This document shows positions 51,095 to 60,056 of a stretch of DNA of 64,000 nucleotides, one piece after another; within the stretch, counting starts at the first letter, position 1; each line of letters opens with the position of its first letter. Under the pieces are notes generated by a model. The model was not told the origin of the DNA. It saw only the letters and a program-made list of their open reading frames with translations, and did no database searches. The DNA comes from Acidimicrobiaceae bacterium. GTDB lineage: Bacteria; Actinomycetota; Acidimicrobiia; Acidimicrobiales; Ilumatobacteraceae. The stretch spans positions 310,001-374,000 of the forward strand of contig JACJWG010000002.1 of assembly GCA_020637235.1 (NCBI GenBank). The letters run 5' to 3'. The translations under genes and the position numbers were made by a program.

Positions 51095-51517
51095 TCAGCC
51101 AAGGGCATCGGCGCCCGCCGCAGCGACCTCGGCGTCCTGCTCGGCCGAGCCGCCCGACACGCCGATCGCCCCCACGAGCTCACCGTTCGAGCGGATCGCG
51201 ACCCCGCCACCGAAGATCGTGAGCCGTGGGGTGTGGGTGATGCCGTGCACCAGCGCCGGCTCGTCCCGGATGAGCCCCCACCAGGCCTCCGTCGGCAGGC
51301 CGTTGAACGACGCGACCGTCCACGCCTTGTTCGCCGCGATCTGCGCGCTTAGCCGTGGTGCGCCGTCCATCCGCGCCGTCAGGATCGGTTCGCCCGACGG
51401 GTCGGCGACGGTGACACAGGCCGCCAGTCCGATCGAGGTGGCGTGCGCCACGGCGGCGTCGAGGACGCGGCGGGCGGTGTCGAGCGAGATGGTGGACATC
51501 GGCAGCAGATCGGCCAT
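51095..51517 (-). CDS. GlcG/HbpS-type heme- or ligand-binding protein
   Basis: The 140-aa protein has STISLDTARRVLDAAVAHATSIGLAACVTVADPSGEPILTARMDGA, then KAWTVASFN and RLTIFGGGVAIRSNGELVGAIGVSGGSAEQDAEVA. This is the GlcG/HbpS signature (the GGxAxR...GAIGVSGG run is diagnostic). Family members bind heme, cobalamin or act with dehydratases. The start is at 51517, with TACCGA 12 nt upstream; 51499 is an alternative. The next gene on the strand is YqeY, 78 bp upstream, so a separate unit is likely. Confidence 0.85.
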   Translation of the reverse strand: MADLLPMSTISLDTARRVLDAAVAHATSIGLAACVTVADPSGEPILTARMDGAPRLSAQIAANKAWTVASFNGLPTEAWWGLIRDEPALVHGITHTPRLTIFGGGVAIRSNGELVGAIGVSGGSAEQDAEVAAAGADALG

Positions 51518-51595
51518 GAGGCATCGGTACCAGGGACGACCGGCGCGGCGCGAGCCCGGCGTTCCGGCAGGCGGAACGCTCGTCGACGAGGTCGC

Positions 51596-52057
51596 TCAGG
51601 CCGAGAGCGCGGCCTTCACGAGCGCGGCGATCCGCGCACCGTCGGCCGACTGGCCGGCGCGTGCGCGCACGGCGTTCACCACCCGTCCCATCGCCTTCAT
51701 GCCCGTCGCCCCGTCGGCGGCGGCCGCCGCCACCTCGTCGGCCACGATCGCCTGCAGCTCGTCGTCACTCAACGCCGCCGGGAGGTAGGCCTCGAGCACG
51801 GCGGCCTCGGCCCGCTCGCTCGCCACCTGCTCGGCCCGGCCGGCGCGCTCGAACGCATCCGCCGCCTCGTGATGCTTCTTCGCCTCGGCGGCGAGCACGG
51901 CGAGCACCTGGTCGTCACCGAGCTCGACCAGTTCGCTGCCGGCCGTCTCGGCCACCGACACCGCCGACAACGCCTGCCGCAGCGCCGACAGCGCCACCTC
52001 GTCACGCGCCTTCATCGCCGCGGTGAGCGCGGCCTTCAGCTCGTCCTTCACGCCCAT
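51596..52057 (-). CDS. GatB/YqeY domain-containing protein
   Basis: The 153-aa protein has LKAALTAAMKARDEVALSALRQALSAVS and the C-terminal GATGMKAMGRVVNAVRARAGQSADGARIAALVKAAL, i.e. the YqeY domain of GatB-like tRNA-interacting proteins. The usual second G-K-x-M-G motif is present (TGMKAMG). Predicted to bind charged tRNA or ribosomal factors; the role of stand-alone YqeY is unsettled. It lies 6 bp after the pheA stop and is therefore in the same operon. Confidence 0.85.
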   Translation of the reverse strand: MGVKDELKAALTAAMKARDEVALSALRQALSAVSVAETAGSELVELGDDQVLAVLAAEAKKHHEAADAFERAGRAEQVASERAEAAVLEAYLPAALSDDELQAIVADEVAAAAADGATGMKAMGRVVNAVRARAGQSADGARIAALVKAALSA

Positions 52058-52063
52058 GGCTCG

Positions 52064-52990
52064 TCACCCTCTCCGGATCTGCTGCTGCAACGATCGCACC
52101 CAGTCGTCCGCGTCGCGCCACCGGGCATCGGCGTTCTCGCGTGCCTCGGTCGCCTGGTCGCCGGCCGCGGGATACGACCCGAGGAACTTGACGCGGCCCT
52201 GCTTGGCCCGCAGCGAACGGATCGCGTCGGCGAGCAGCTCGTCGGCGATGTGTCCGTCGGCGTACACGATGAAGCAGTAGTCGCCGAGCCCACCGTCCTT
52301 GGTGGGCCGCGACAGCAAGTTCGACAGGTTGATCCGGCGTGCCGCGAACTCCTGCAGGATCGAGATCAGCGAGCCCGGCTCGTCGGCCCGCTGGTAGATG
52401 ACGAGCGCGGTGCGGTCGTGACCGGTGGGCGCCGGGACGCCGTCGCGCGCCACCAGCACGAACCGGGTCTGGTTGCCCTGCTGGTCGTTGATGTTGTCGT
52501 CGAGGATGTCGAGGTCGTACAGCTCGGCCGACAGGCGCGGGGCCACCGCGGCGTGGCCGTGTCCCAGCTCGGCGGCGAGTCGGGCACCCTCGGCCGTCGA
52601 GTTGGCGGCGCGCACCTCGGCGTGGCTGAGGCGGTTGCGCAAGAACGTGTGGCACTGCGCCGTGGCGATCGGGATCGACAGCACCACCTTCACGTCGTCG
52701 ATCGTGGTGCCCTTCGGTGCCATGAGGCAGTGCTCGATGTCGAGCACCACCTCGCGCTGGATGAGCAGGTCGTGGTTGAACGCCAACTCGTCCTGGCTGA
52801 GGTTGACCGCGCCCTCGATCGAGTTCTCGATCGCCACGAACCCGAGGTCGACCTCGCCGTGCTCGACGGCGTCGAGGACGTCGGGCATCGTGCGGAACAG
52901 CACGAACTCACCGGCGGCGAGATCCGGCTGCGTCTTCAGCGCCTGCTCGGTGTTGGTGCCGAGCGGGCCGAGGAACCCGATGCGTGTCAT
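52064..52990 (-). CDS. pheA: Prephenate dehydratase with ACT regulatory domain
   Basis: The 308-aa protein opens TRIGFLGPLGTNTEQAL, with VAIENSIEGAVN, then GARLAAELGHGHAAVAPRLSAELYDLDIL. The catalytic NQTRF motif is present. The C-terminal ACT domain (EPGSLISILQEFAARRINLSNLLSRPTKDG) is the Phe-sensing element; the usual ESRP reads LSRP here, so one residue near the effector site differs. It converts prephenate to phenylpyruvate in Phe synthesis. TAGCCT first base 13 nt upstream makes it leaderless. It is divergent from larB. Confidence 0.93.
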   Translation of the reverse strand: MTRIGFLGPLGTNTEQALKTQPDLAAGEFVLFRTMPDVLDAVEHGEVDLGFVAIENSIEGAVNLSQDELAFNHDLLIQREVVLDIEHCLMAPKGTTIDDVKVVLSIPIATAQCHTFLRNRLSHAEVRAANSTAEGARLAAELGHGHAAVAPRLSAELYDLDILDDNINDQQGNQTRFVLVARDGVPAPTGHDRTALVIYQRADEPGSLISILQEFAARRINLSNLLSRPTKDGGLGDYCFIVYADGHIADELLADAIRSLRAKQGRVKFLGSYPAAGDQATEARENADARWRDADDWVRSLQQQIRRG

Positions 52991-53177
52991 GGCCGACAGG
53001 CTACGGGCGTCACCCGGGCGTCCCGGTGTGCTTTCCCGGACACCCGGGATGCCGGTCCCTTCCGCCCGGGCCATCGTGCGTGCACGCGAGGCCGGCCTCG
53101 GCGGTGCGGGCGGTCCCGGAGGTGGGGCGGTGAGGGTGGCCTGCCGCGCTGAGGCGCCGAGCCGCCAGAATGGCCGG

Positions 53178-53924
53178 GTGGACGAGGCGCGGCTCCGGCA
53201 GTTGATCGACGACCTCCGCGACGGCGCCACCTCGCCCGACGAGGCGGTCGCCGAACTGCGGCGGCTGCCCTTCGCCGACGTCGGCGACGCCCTGGTCGAC
53301 CATCATCGGGCGCTGCGCCAAGGGCTGCCCGAGGCGGTCTACGGGCCCGGCAAGAGCCCCGACCAGTGTGTGCGCATCGTGGCCGAACTGCTCGCACACG
53401 ACACCGGACCCGTGCTGCTCACCCGCACCACCGAGGCCCAACGGCTGGCGGTGCTCACCGAGCACCCGGGCGGCGTGGTCGGATCGGGCTCGGTGGCCTG
53501 GCGGCTGCCCGAGCCGTTCCGGCCGTACCGGGTGCTGGCCGTGAGCGCCGGCACCGCCGACGTCCCCGTGCTCGACGAGGTGGTGTTCACCCTGCGCGCC
53601 TACGGCTTCGCGCCTGATCGGCTGAGCGACATCGGGGTGGCCGGCCTGCACCGTGTGCTCGCCCATCTCGACCGGATCACGGGCGCCGACGCCGTCGTGG
53701 TGGTGGCCGGCATGGAGGGGGCGCTCGCGAGCGTGATCGGCGGGCTCACCGCGGTGCCGGTGGTGGCGGTGCCCACCAGCGTGGGCTACGGCGCCGGCCT
53801 CGACGGGGTGACCGCGCTGCTCGCGATGCACGCGTCGTGTGCGAGTGGGGTGACGGTGGTGGGCATCGACAACGGCTTCGGCGCGGCCTGCGCCGTGGCC
53901 CGCATGCTGCGAGTACCGGCATGA
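53178..53924 (+). CDS. larB: Nickel-pincer cofactor biosynthesis protein LarB
   Basis: The 248-aa protein has VLLTRTTEAQRLAVL, then FRPYRVLAVSAGTADVPVLDEV, ADAVVVVAGMEGALASVIGGLTAVPVVAVPTSVGYG and a C-terminal GNNxx-like AVARML. This is the PurE-related AIR-carboxylase fold of LarB, which carboxylates and hydrolyses NaAD to begin the nickel-pincer cofactor of lactate racemase. CAGAAT at 53166 lies 12 nt before the GTG. It overlaps larC by ATGA. larA and larE are not in this window. Confidence 0.93.
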   Translation: MDEARLRQLIDDLRDGATSPDEAVAELRRLPFADVGDALVDHHRALRQGLPEAVYGPGKSPDQCVRIVAELLAHDTGPVLLTRTTEAQRLAVLTEHPGGVVGSGSVAWRLPEPFRPYRVLAVSAGTADVPVLDEVVFTLRAYGFAPDRLSDIGVAGLHRVLAHLDRITGADAVVVVAGMEGALASVIGGLTAVPVVAVPTSVGYGAGLDGVTALLAMHASCASGVTVVGIDNGFGAACAVARMLRVPA

Positions 53925-55120
53925 CCCGCACGGCGTGGTTCCACTGCTTCGCCGGCACCGCGGGCGACATGACGCTCGGCGCGCTCGTGCACGCCGGCGC
54001 CGACCCCGTGACGGTGATGGCGATGGTGGCGGCGGTGCCGGTGGACGGCTACGCGCTCACCTTCGAGCCGGTGCTGCGCTGTGGCATCGCCGCCACCCAC
54101 GCCGTCGTCGCGATCGACGACCACCACGACCACCACGACCACCACGACCACCAGCACGCGCCGCATCGGCCGTACCGCGTGATCCGCGAGCTGCTCGAGG
54201 CCGCCGATCTCCCCGAGCGGGTGCGTCAGCGGGCCCAGCGCACGTTCCGGGTGCTCGCCGAGTCGGAAGCGCGCATGCACCGCACCGACCCCGACGACGT
54301 CGAGTTCCACGAGGTCGGTGGTGTCGACGCGATCGTCGACGTGGTGGGTTCGTGCGCGGCGCTCGAGGTGCTCGGCATCGACCGCGTCGTGTGCAGCCCG
54401 ATCACCCTCGGCCAGGGGCGTGTGCGTGCCGCCCACGGCGAGCTGCCCAACCCGGCGCCGGCCGTCGTCGACCTGCTCGCCACCCGTCGGGTGCCGAGTC
54501 GGGGCATCGACGACCACCGCGAACTCGCCACGCCCACCGGTGTCGCACTCATGGTGGCGCTCGCCGACGAGTTCGCCCCGATGCCGCCGATGCAGGTGTC
54601 GAGCGTCGGCTACGGCGCAGGCAGCCGCGACGTGCCCGGCCGGCCCAACGTCGTGCAGGTGGTGATCGGCGACGAGCTCCGGAGCTCGCCGGGGCCGGGT
54701 CAGCCCGTCGAGCTGCTCGAGTGCAACGTCGACGACGTCACCGGCGAGGTGGTGGCCCACACCATCGCCCGCCTGCTCGACGCCGGCGCCCACGACGCGT
54801 GGGCCAGCCCGATCGTGATGAAGAAGGGGCGGCCGGCGTTCACCGTGCACGCCCTGTGCGACGAGTCGGTGATCGACGTGGTGCGCGACGTGATGGTGGC
54901 CGAGACCGGCACGCTCGGGGTGCGCGGCGCCACCATGCGCCGCTGGCCGCAACAGCGCGCCGCCGACGTCGTCGCCGTCGACGGGCACCCGGTCCGGCTG
55001 AAACGAGCCGCCGGGCGGGTGAAGGTCGAACACGACGACGCCGCAGCCGCAGCCGCCGCACTGGGGCTGCCCCTGCGGGTGGTGATGGAACGGGCGATCT
55101 CGATCGCGACCGGCGGCTGA
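53921..55120 (+). CDS. larC: Nickel-pincer cofactor biosynthesis protein LarC
   Basis: The 399-aa protein has FHCFAGTAGDMTLGAL at the start and FHEVGGVDAIVDVVGS. Then comes LGQGRVRAAHGELPNPAPAVVDLL, with TPTGVALM, and late CNVDDVTGEVVAHTIARLLDAGAHDAW. This is the CTP-dependent LarC that inserts nickel into the pincer nucleotide. A His-rich loop (HDHHDHHDHQH, about 54117-54165) encoded by 9-bp repeats is a probable nickel store, as in other LarC. Translational coupling to larB by ATGA. Confidence 0.93.
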   Translation: MTRTAWFHCFAGTAGDMTLGALVHAGADPVTVMAMVAAVPVDGYALTFEPVLRCGIAATHAVVAIDDHHDHHDHHDHQHAPHRPYRVIRELLEAADLPERVRQRAQRTFRVLAESEARMHRTDPDDVEFHEVGGVDAIVDVVGSCAALEVLGIDRVVCSPITLGQGRVRAAHGELPNPAPAVVDLLATRRVPSRGIDDHRELATPTGVALMVALADEFAPMPPMQVSSVGYGAGSRDVPGRPNVVQVVIGDELRSSPGPGQPVELLECNVDDVTGEVVAHTIARLLDAGAHDAWASPIVMKKGRPAFTVHALCDESVIDVVRDVMVAETGTLGVRGATMRRWPQQRAADVVAVDGHPVRLKRAAGRVKVEHDDAAAAAAALGLPLRVVMERAISIATGG

Positions 55121-55142
55121 GCCACCGAGTCGCGCCGTGGCG

Positions 55143-56015
55143 TCAGCCGAGCGCCGAAGCGACGAACTCGGCGATGCCCTCCTGGCCGAGCTCACCCGAG
55201 ATCCGACCGAGCACCGTGCCGTCGGTGCCGATGATCGCGCTGAACGGGAAGCCCGACACACCGAAGGCCAACGCGGCGTCGCTGGTCGGGCTGTCGGCGA
55301 GCACGGGCCACGTCCAGCCCATCTCGTCGTAGATCCACGTCGACGGTGGGTAGTGCGCCTGCCCCGGGGTGACCGCCGTGGTGACCGCGATCACCTGCAG
55401 GTCGGCCGGCACCTCGCCGCTGTCGCGCCAGGCGTTCAGTTCGGGCACCTCGCGATTGCAGTGCGGGCACCAGTGGGCGAGGAACACCAGCATCACCGGT
55501 CCCGTCGACGGGTCGACGGTGATCGGGGTGCCATCGAAGGAGTAGCCCGACAACGTCGGCGCCGGCTGGCCGACGGCCGGGTCGGGGCCGCTCGAGGGCA
55601 GGTCGACCAGGGTGCTCGACACCGTGACGGGCCAGGTCTCCGCGAACTGACCGGTGCCGGTGGACGCCGTGGTGTCGGGCGCGGACCCCGTCGGCTCCGT
55701 CGGCTCCGTCGGCTCCGTCGGCTCCGTCGGCTCCGTCGGCTCCGTCGGCTCGGCGTCGTCGTCGGTGCCGGCGGTGTCGTCGGATGCACCGCTGTCGTCG
55801 TCGATGGTGCCGACCGTCACCTCGTCGTCGCCGTCGTCGCCGCCGACGGTGAGCACGGCGAGCCCGGCGAGCAGCACCACCACGGCACCGATCGCCACCC
55901 ACAGCCACAACAGGTTCGGCTTCGACCGGGCGGGACCGCCGGAAGTGGGACCGGGGTCAGTGAGCGGCGTCGATCCCCGGGGCGGAGGAGGCATGGGCGG
56001 AGGTGGTGTCGACAT
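55143..56015 (-). CDS. Membrane-anchored thioredoxin-like (TlpA/ResA-type) protein
   Basis: The 290-aa protein has a Pro-rich cytoplasmic start and one membrane helix (LLWLWVAIGAVVVLLAGLAVLTV, about 36-58). An Asp-rich linker and about seven Glu-Pro-Thr repeats (9-bp units, 55690-55751) follow. The redoxin domain has the active site AHWCPHCNRE and a downstream cis-Pro region (SGFPFSAIIG). It is likely an extracytoplasmic disulfide reductase or oxidase. The ATG at 56015, with GAGG, overlaps the 3' end of the DsbB gene by 59 bp. The pair is a disulfide-formation module. Confidence 0.88.
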   Translation of the reverse strand: MSTPPPPMPPPPRGSTPLTDPGPTSGGPARSKPNLLWLWVAIGAVVVLLAGLAVLTVGGDDGDDEVTVGTIDDDSGASDDTAGTDDDAEPTEPTEPTEPTEPTEPTEPTGSAPDTTASTGTGQFAETWPVTVSSTLVDLPSSGPDPAVGQPAPTLSGYSFDGTPITVDPSTGPVMLVFLAHWCPHCNREVPELNAWRDSGEVPADLQVIAVTTAVTPGQAHYPPSTWIYDEMGWTWPVLADSPTSDAALAFGVSGFPFSAIIGTDGTVLGRISGELGQEGIAEFVASALG

Positions 56016-56571
56016 CGAGGTCCTCATCGTCGGGATCGGAGTACGGGGTGGACGCATCGTCCGACGGGACGACGGTCATCAGCGCGAGCACGGCGGCGAA
56101 GCCGCACATGGCCGAGAACGACAGTGTGACGAAGCCGAACTCGCGGTACCACGGCACGGAGCACGGCACCGAGATCGCGCACGAGTCGGTCTCGAGCTGC
56201 GGGTACCACTCGACCAGGTAGTGGTAGATCGACACGCAGATGCCGAGCCCCGCGAGCGGGATCGCGTATCGGCGCACACCAGGGTCGCGACGCACCGCGC
56301 CGACGAAGGTGACCACGGCCAGGCTGAACATGAAGATCCGCTGGAACCAGCACAACCGGCACGGGGTGAACTCCTGGATCTCGCTGAAGTACAGGCTGCC
56401 GGCGGTGGCCGTGCCGGTGACCAGGAAGGCCAGCCAACGGCTCGCCGGCGCGAGCATCGCGAGCGTGGGTCGGCCACCGGGCACCAGACGCAGCACCACC
56501 AGCCCGATCGCGCCCGCACCGGCCAGCAGGGCCAGCAGGGAGAAGAAGCGCTCGGCGGCGGACAGCGACAT
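55957..56571 (-). CDS. DsbB-like disulfide bond formation protein
   Basis: The 204-aa protein has four hydrophobic helices. The first CxxC (FTPCRLCWFQRIFMFSLAVV) and the second periplasmic loop (TDSCAISVPCSVPWYREFGFVTLSF) carry the redox cysteines that pass electrons to quinone, as in the DsbB family (also called DsbI). The start ATG 56571 is leaderless: CAGAAT first base 12 nt upstream. The acidic C-terminal tail overlaps the start of the thioredoxin-like partner. Together they likely oxidise secreted proteins, which fits the many Cys-bearing lipoproteins in this window. Confidence 0.9.
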   Translation of the reverse strand: MSLSAAERFFSLLALLAGAGAIGLVVLRLVPGGRPTLAMLAPASRWLAFLVTGTATAGSLYFSEIQEFTPCRLCWFQRIFMFSLAVVTFVGAVRRDPGVRRYAIPLAGLGICVSIYHYLVEWYPQLETDSCAISVPCSVPWYREFGFVTLSFSAMCGFAAVLALMTVVPSDDASTPYSDPDDEDLDVDTTSAHASSAPGIDAAH

Positions 56572-56662
56572 CGGCACATTCTGCCGCCCGGACGCCGCAG
56601 ATGGCGCGCACCCGGCCGAGTGACGCGCGCGGCGGGCCGGGGCGCGCTGGCATGATGCGGAG

Positions 56663-57517
56663 GTGCAGAGTGAGCCCGGTTCCGTCGAGTTCCCGGTCGT
56701 CGTCGACGCGGACACCCTCCGAACGTTGCCCGACGCCCTCCTCGTCGACGTCCGCTGGTACCTCGACGGTCGGGACGGACGCGCCGCGTACGAGCAGGCG
56801 CACCTACCGGGCGCCGTGTGGGTCGACCTCGAGCACCAGCTCGCATCGGACGACGCACCTGCCACCGCCGGGCGTCATCCGTTCCCCGATCCCGACGCCT
56901 TCGCACGCGAGATGGGACGGCTCGGGATCGGCGACGACACCGTCGTGGTCGCCTACGACGACACCGGCGGCCTGACGGCCGGCCGTCTGGTCGTGATGTT
57001 GCGGATGCTCGGTCGGCGTGCCGCGATGCTCGACGGCGGGATCGCCGCATGGCTCGCGGCCGGCGGCGACGTCGAAGGTGGACGGGTCGAGCCCGTACCC
57101 GCCGCGTTCACCAGCCGTCCGTGGCCCGCCGACCGGCTCGCCGACGCCGACGAGACCGCAGCGCTCGCGGCCGGCGACGGTGTGGTGCTCGACGCACGAG
57201 CGCGAGAGCGATTCACCGGTGAGGTCACCCAGATCGATCCCAGGCCGGGCCATGTGCCCGGTGCCGTGAACGCCCCGTGGTCGGCGGTGCTCGGCGCCGA
57301 CGGTCGGCTCCGACCGGTCGACGAACTCCGCGCCCACTTCGCCGCACTCGGCGTCGACGGCGAACGGCCGGCGGTCGCGTACTGCGGTTCCGGTGTCAGT
57401 GCCTGCGCGAACCTGATCGCGATGGAGCACGCCGGTGTCGGGCCGGCGCGCCTGTTCGTCGCGAGCTGGTCGGGCTGGTCCGCCGACCCCGAACGTCCAG
57501 CAGAGCTCGGCGCGTGA
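56663..57517 (+). CDS. Two-domain rhodanese (thiosulfate/3-mercaptopyruvate sulfurtransferase)
   Basis: The 284-aa protein has an inactive first rhodanese half (LVDVRWYLDGRDGRAAYEQAHLPGAVWVDLE). The second half has the catalytic loop YCGSGVSA with Cys at about residue 241. CGSGVSA resembles 3-mercaptopyruvate sulfurtransferase (CGxG(I/V)(T/S)A) more than classic rhodanese (CRxGxR). CATGAT at 56651 lies 12 nt before the GTG. It overlaps the ABC permease start by GTGA, which couples sulfur transfer to the transporter genes. Confidence 0.9.
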   Translation: MQSEPGSVEFPVVVDADTLRTLPDALLVDVRWYLDGRDGRAAYEQAHLPGAVWVDLEHQLASDDAPATAGRHPFPDPDAFAREMGRLGIGDDTVVVAYDDTGGLTAGRLVVMLRMLGRRAAMLDGGIAAWLAAGGDVEGGRVEPVPAAFTSRPWPADRLADADETAALAAGDGVVLDARARERFTGEVTQIDPRPGHVPGAVNAPWSAVLGADGRLRPVDELRAHFAALGVDGERPAVAYCGSGVSACANLIAMEHAGVGPARLFVASWSGWSADPERPAELGA

Positions 57518-59217
57518 ACGCCGCCGGTCCGCCGGTGGCCGCCTCGATCTCGGCCGATCGAGCATCGGTCACGACCGGGGTCGCGGCGATGCACGAGTTG
57601 CGCGCCACGCGACAGCGCCATCGCCTCGGCGACATCGAGTGGTTCGACGCCGCGTACAAGGTGTACGTCGTCGGACTGTTCGGCGGGATCGTGTTGCTCT
57701 GGTTGAGCGATCTCGTGGGGGACGAGGCGTTGAGCGCCGCACAAGCAGCGGATGTCGCCGCACACGGACCGGCCGTGCTCGGCATGGTGGCCGTGGTGGC
57801 GCTCGCGTTGGGCCTGCGCAGCGGATCGCAGGGCGGACCGCTTGCGTTGGAGGCCGCCGACGTCACCCATGTGCTGCTCGCCCCGATCGATCGCCGGGCG
57901 GCGCTGATGCGCCCCACCTTCCAGCGGGTGCGCAGCGCAGCGTTCGCCGGCGCGCTGGTGGCCGCCTGCCTGGCCCAACTCGCCGGCCGTCGACTTCCCG
58001 GCTCGCCGATCGCCTGGTTCGCCGCAGGTGCGCTGTTCGGCGGGATCGCTGCGCTCGTGTGGGTCGGCGGCGCCCTCGTCGCACACGCGTTGCACGTGCC
58101 GCTCGCCGCCAGCACGGTGGTCGCCGTCGTCGGCATCGGCTGGCAGGCCGCAGCCATCGGCACCGATGTCCCCGGCCCCGGCGACCTGCACGGCAGCCTC
58201 GGGCTCTGGGGATGGCGACAGCGCGGCGTCGACGTCGTCGCGATCGTCGTCACCGTCGCCCTCACGGTCACCGGCGTGGCACTGGTCGCTCGATCGTCGC
58301 TCGAGGCGCTCGTGCGTCGGAGCAGCCTGGTCGCGCAACTCCGGTTCGCCGTCACGATGCAGGACCTGCGCACCGTCGTCCTGCTGCGGCGACAGCTCGC
58401 GGCCGAACACACCCGTGCGCGTCCGTGGGTGCGGCTCGGTGCGGGCGGACGCGGACCCACCGTATGGCGACGCGGCTGGCACAGCCTGCTGCGATTGCCG
58501 GCGGGGCGGCTGCTGCGCATGTTCGGCCTCGTCGCGCTCGCCGCCGGTTCGCAGGTGGCGGTCGTGCACGGCACGTCGCCCGCGGTGTTCGCGACGTTGG
58601 TGTGCGCCTTCGTGCTCGGGCTCGAGGTGATGGAGCCCCTGTCGCAGGAGGTCGACCAGCCCGATCGAGCCGACAGTTTCCCCATGCCACGCGGTGAGCT
58701 GATGGTGCGCCACCTGGCGGCCCCCGCGGTGGTGCTGGTGCCGTTCACGATCGTCGGCGCGGCGGTCGGCGTGGCGATCGACGCGATGGTCACCGACGGC
58801 ACACGCGTCGCCGGGACGATCCCGGTCGCGCTCCTGCTCGGTGTGGCCGCGGTGTACGCCGGCGCGGCGGGCGCCACGGTCAGCATCGTTCGCGACATGC
58901 CCGATCCCGTCGCCGGCGGGTCACAGGACGTGTACCTGCCGCCGGAGATGGCCGGCATGACCACCGTCGTGCGCACCCTGATCCCGTTGCTCGTGAGCGC
59001 GGTCGGTGCCGCGATGGCGCTCGGCGTCCGTGCCGGGCTGGACGATCCCGCCGCCGACCCGCTCGCCAACGCACTCCGCGGTGCCGTGGCGGTCGCGTTG
59101 ACGGCGACGCTCGTGGCGGTGTGGGTGCGGTTCCGCGACCGGGTGCGCGCCCGCCTCCGCGCCTTCATGGCCGAGGGCCGCGAGTACACCCAGCAACAGC
59201 GTCGAAGCAGCACGTGA
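57514..59217 (+). CDS. Large ABC-type permease-like membrane protein
   Basis: The 567-aa protein has roughly 12 or more hydrophobic helices with no recognised catalytic motif. It includes GLFGGIVLLWLSDLVGDEALS at the start, AALVWVGGALVAHALHVPLAAS in the middle and a late LIPLLVSAVGAAMALGVRAG. The closest fold is an ABC-2-type export permease. It is coupled to the rhodanese gene (GTGA) and lies 10 bp before a solo ATPase, so these two most likely form the transporter. Substrate unknown. Confidence 0.7.
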   Translation: MNAAGPPVAASISADRASVTTGVAAMHELRATRQRHRLGDIEWFDAAYKVYVVGLFGGIVLLWLSDLVGDEALSAAQAADVAAHGPAVLGMVAVVALALGLRSGSQGGPLALEAADVTHVLLAPIDRRAALMRPTFQRVRSAAFAGALVAACLAQLAGRRLPGSPIAWFAAGALFGGIAALVWVGGALVAHALHVPLAASTVVAVVGIGWQAAAIGTDVPGPGDLHGSLGLWGWRQRGVDVVAIVVTVALTVTGVALVARSSLEALVRRSSLVAQLRFAVTMQDLRTVVLLRRQLAAEHTRARPWVRLGAGGRGPTVWRRGWHSLLRLPAGRLLRMFGLVALAAGSQVAVVHGTSPAVFATLVCAFVLGLEVMEPLSQEVDQPDRADSFPMPRGELMVRHLAAPAVVLVPFTIVGAAVGVAIDAMVTDGTRVAGTIPVALLLGVAAVYAGAAGATVSIVRDMPDPVAGGSQDVYLPPEMAGMTTVVRTLIPLLVSAVGAAMALGVRAGLDDPAADPLANALRGAVAVALTATLVAVWVRFRDRVRARLRAFMAEGREYTQQQRRSST

Positions 59218-59227
59218 GGTCGCACCG

Positions 59228-59935
59228 ATGAACACCACCCCCGCCGCAGCGTCGGCCATCGTCACCGACGAGCTCACGAAGTCCTACGGCGGCGCCGGCG
59301 AGCGACCGGCGCTCGCACCGCTCACCCTCGACATCCCCGTCGGCCAGCTCGTCGCGCTGGTCGGCCACAACGGCAGCGGCAAGACCACGTTCATGCGCAT
59401 GGTGGCCGGTCTGCTCGAGCCGAGCGGCGGCACCGTGCACGTGTGCGGCGCACCCCGCCAGTCGATCGAGGCCCGCGCCGCGCTGGCGTATCTCGCCGAC
59501 CATCCGACGTTCTACGACGACCTGTCGCTGCGCGAACACCTCGAGTACGTCTCGCGGATGCACGGCGTCGTCGACTGGGCGCCGGAGGCCGAACGGCTGG
59601 TCGACCACCTCGGCCTCGGCGACCGGATCGACCTGCTGCCCACCACCTTCAGCCGGGGTCTGCGACAGAAGGCCGCGATCGCGCTCGCCTTCGTCCGGCC
59701 GTTCGAGTTGCTCCTCGTCGACGAACCGTTCGTCGGCCTCGACCAGGCGGGCAAGCAGGCACTCCTGGCGCTGTTCGACGAGGCGCACACGCGCGGCGCG
59801 ACGCTGGTCGTGGCCACCCACGAGCTCGGCTTCGTCCATCGGGCCGACCGCCTGCTCGCCCTCGGCGACGGCGAGGTGCGCTACGACGGCGCCCCCGGCG
59901 ACACCGACGTGCAGGCGCTCGTGTTCCACACCTGA
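59228..59935 (+). CDS. ABC transporter ATP-binding protein
   Basis: The 235-aa protein has Walker A GHNGSGKTT, signature FSRGLRQKAAIALA (a variant of LSGGQ), Walker B LLLVDEPFVGLDQAG and switch ATHEL. The signature is of the short ABC-2 type seen in ATPases of CcmA/NatA class. GAGG precedes the ATG. It is paired with the upstream permease. Confidence 0.88.
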   Translation: MNTTPAAASAIVTDELTKSYGGAGERPALAPLTLDIPVGQLVALVGHNGSGKTTFMRMVAGLLEPSGGTVHVCGAPRQSIEARAALAYLADHPTFYDDLSLREHLEYVSRMHGVVDWAPEAERLVDHLGLGDRIDLLPTTFSRGLRQKAAIALAFVRPFELLLVDEPFVGLDQAGKQALLALFDEAHTRGATLVVATHELGFVHRADRLLALGDGEVRYDGAPGDTDVQALVFHT

Positions 59936-60056
59936 ACCTTCGCTCGACCTCCGCTCGACCTCCGCTCGTGCCGGCCGGTCGCCGCTCGCTCACACACCGG
60001 AACCAACCCGTCACCGAGCGCGTCCCGACCGAGGCAAGTGCGTTAGCATCACCCCC

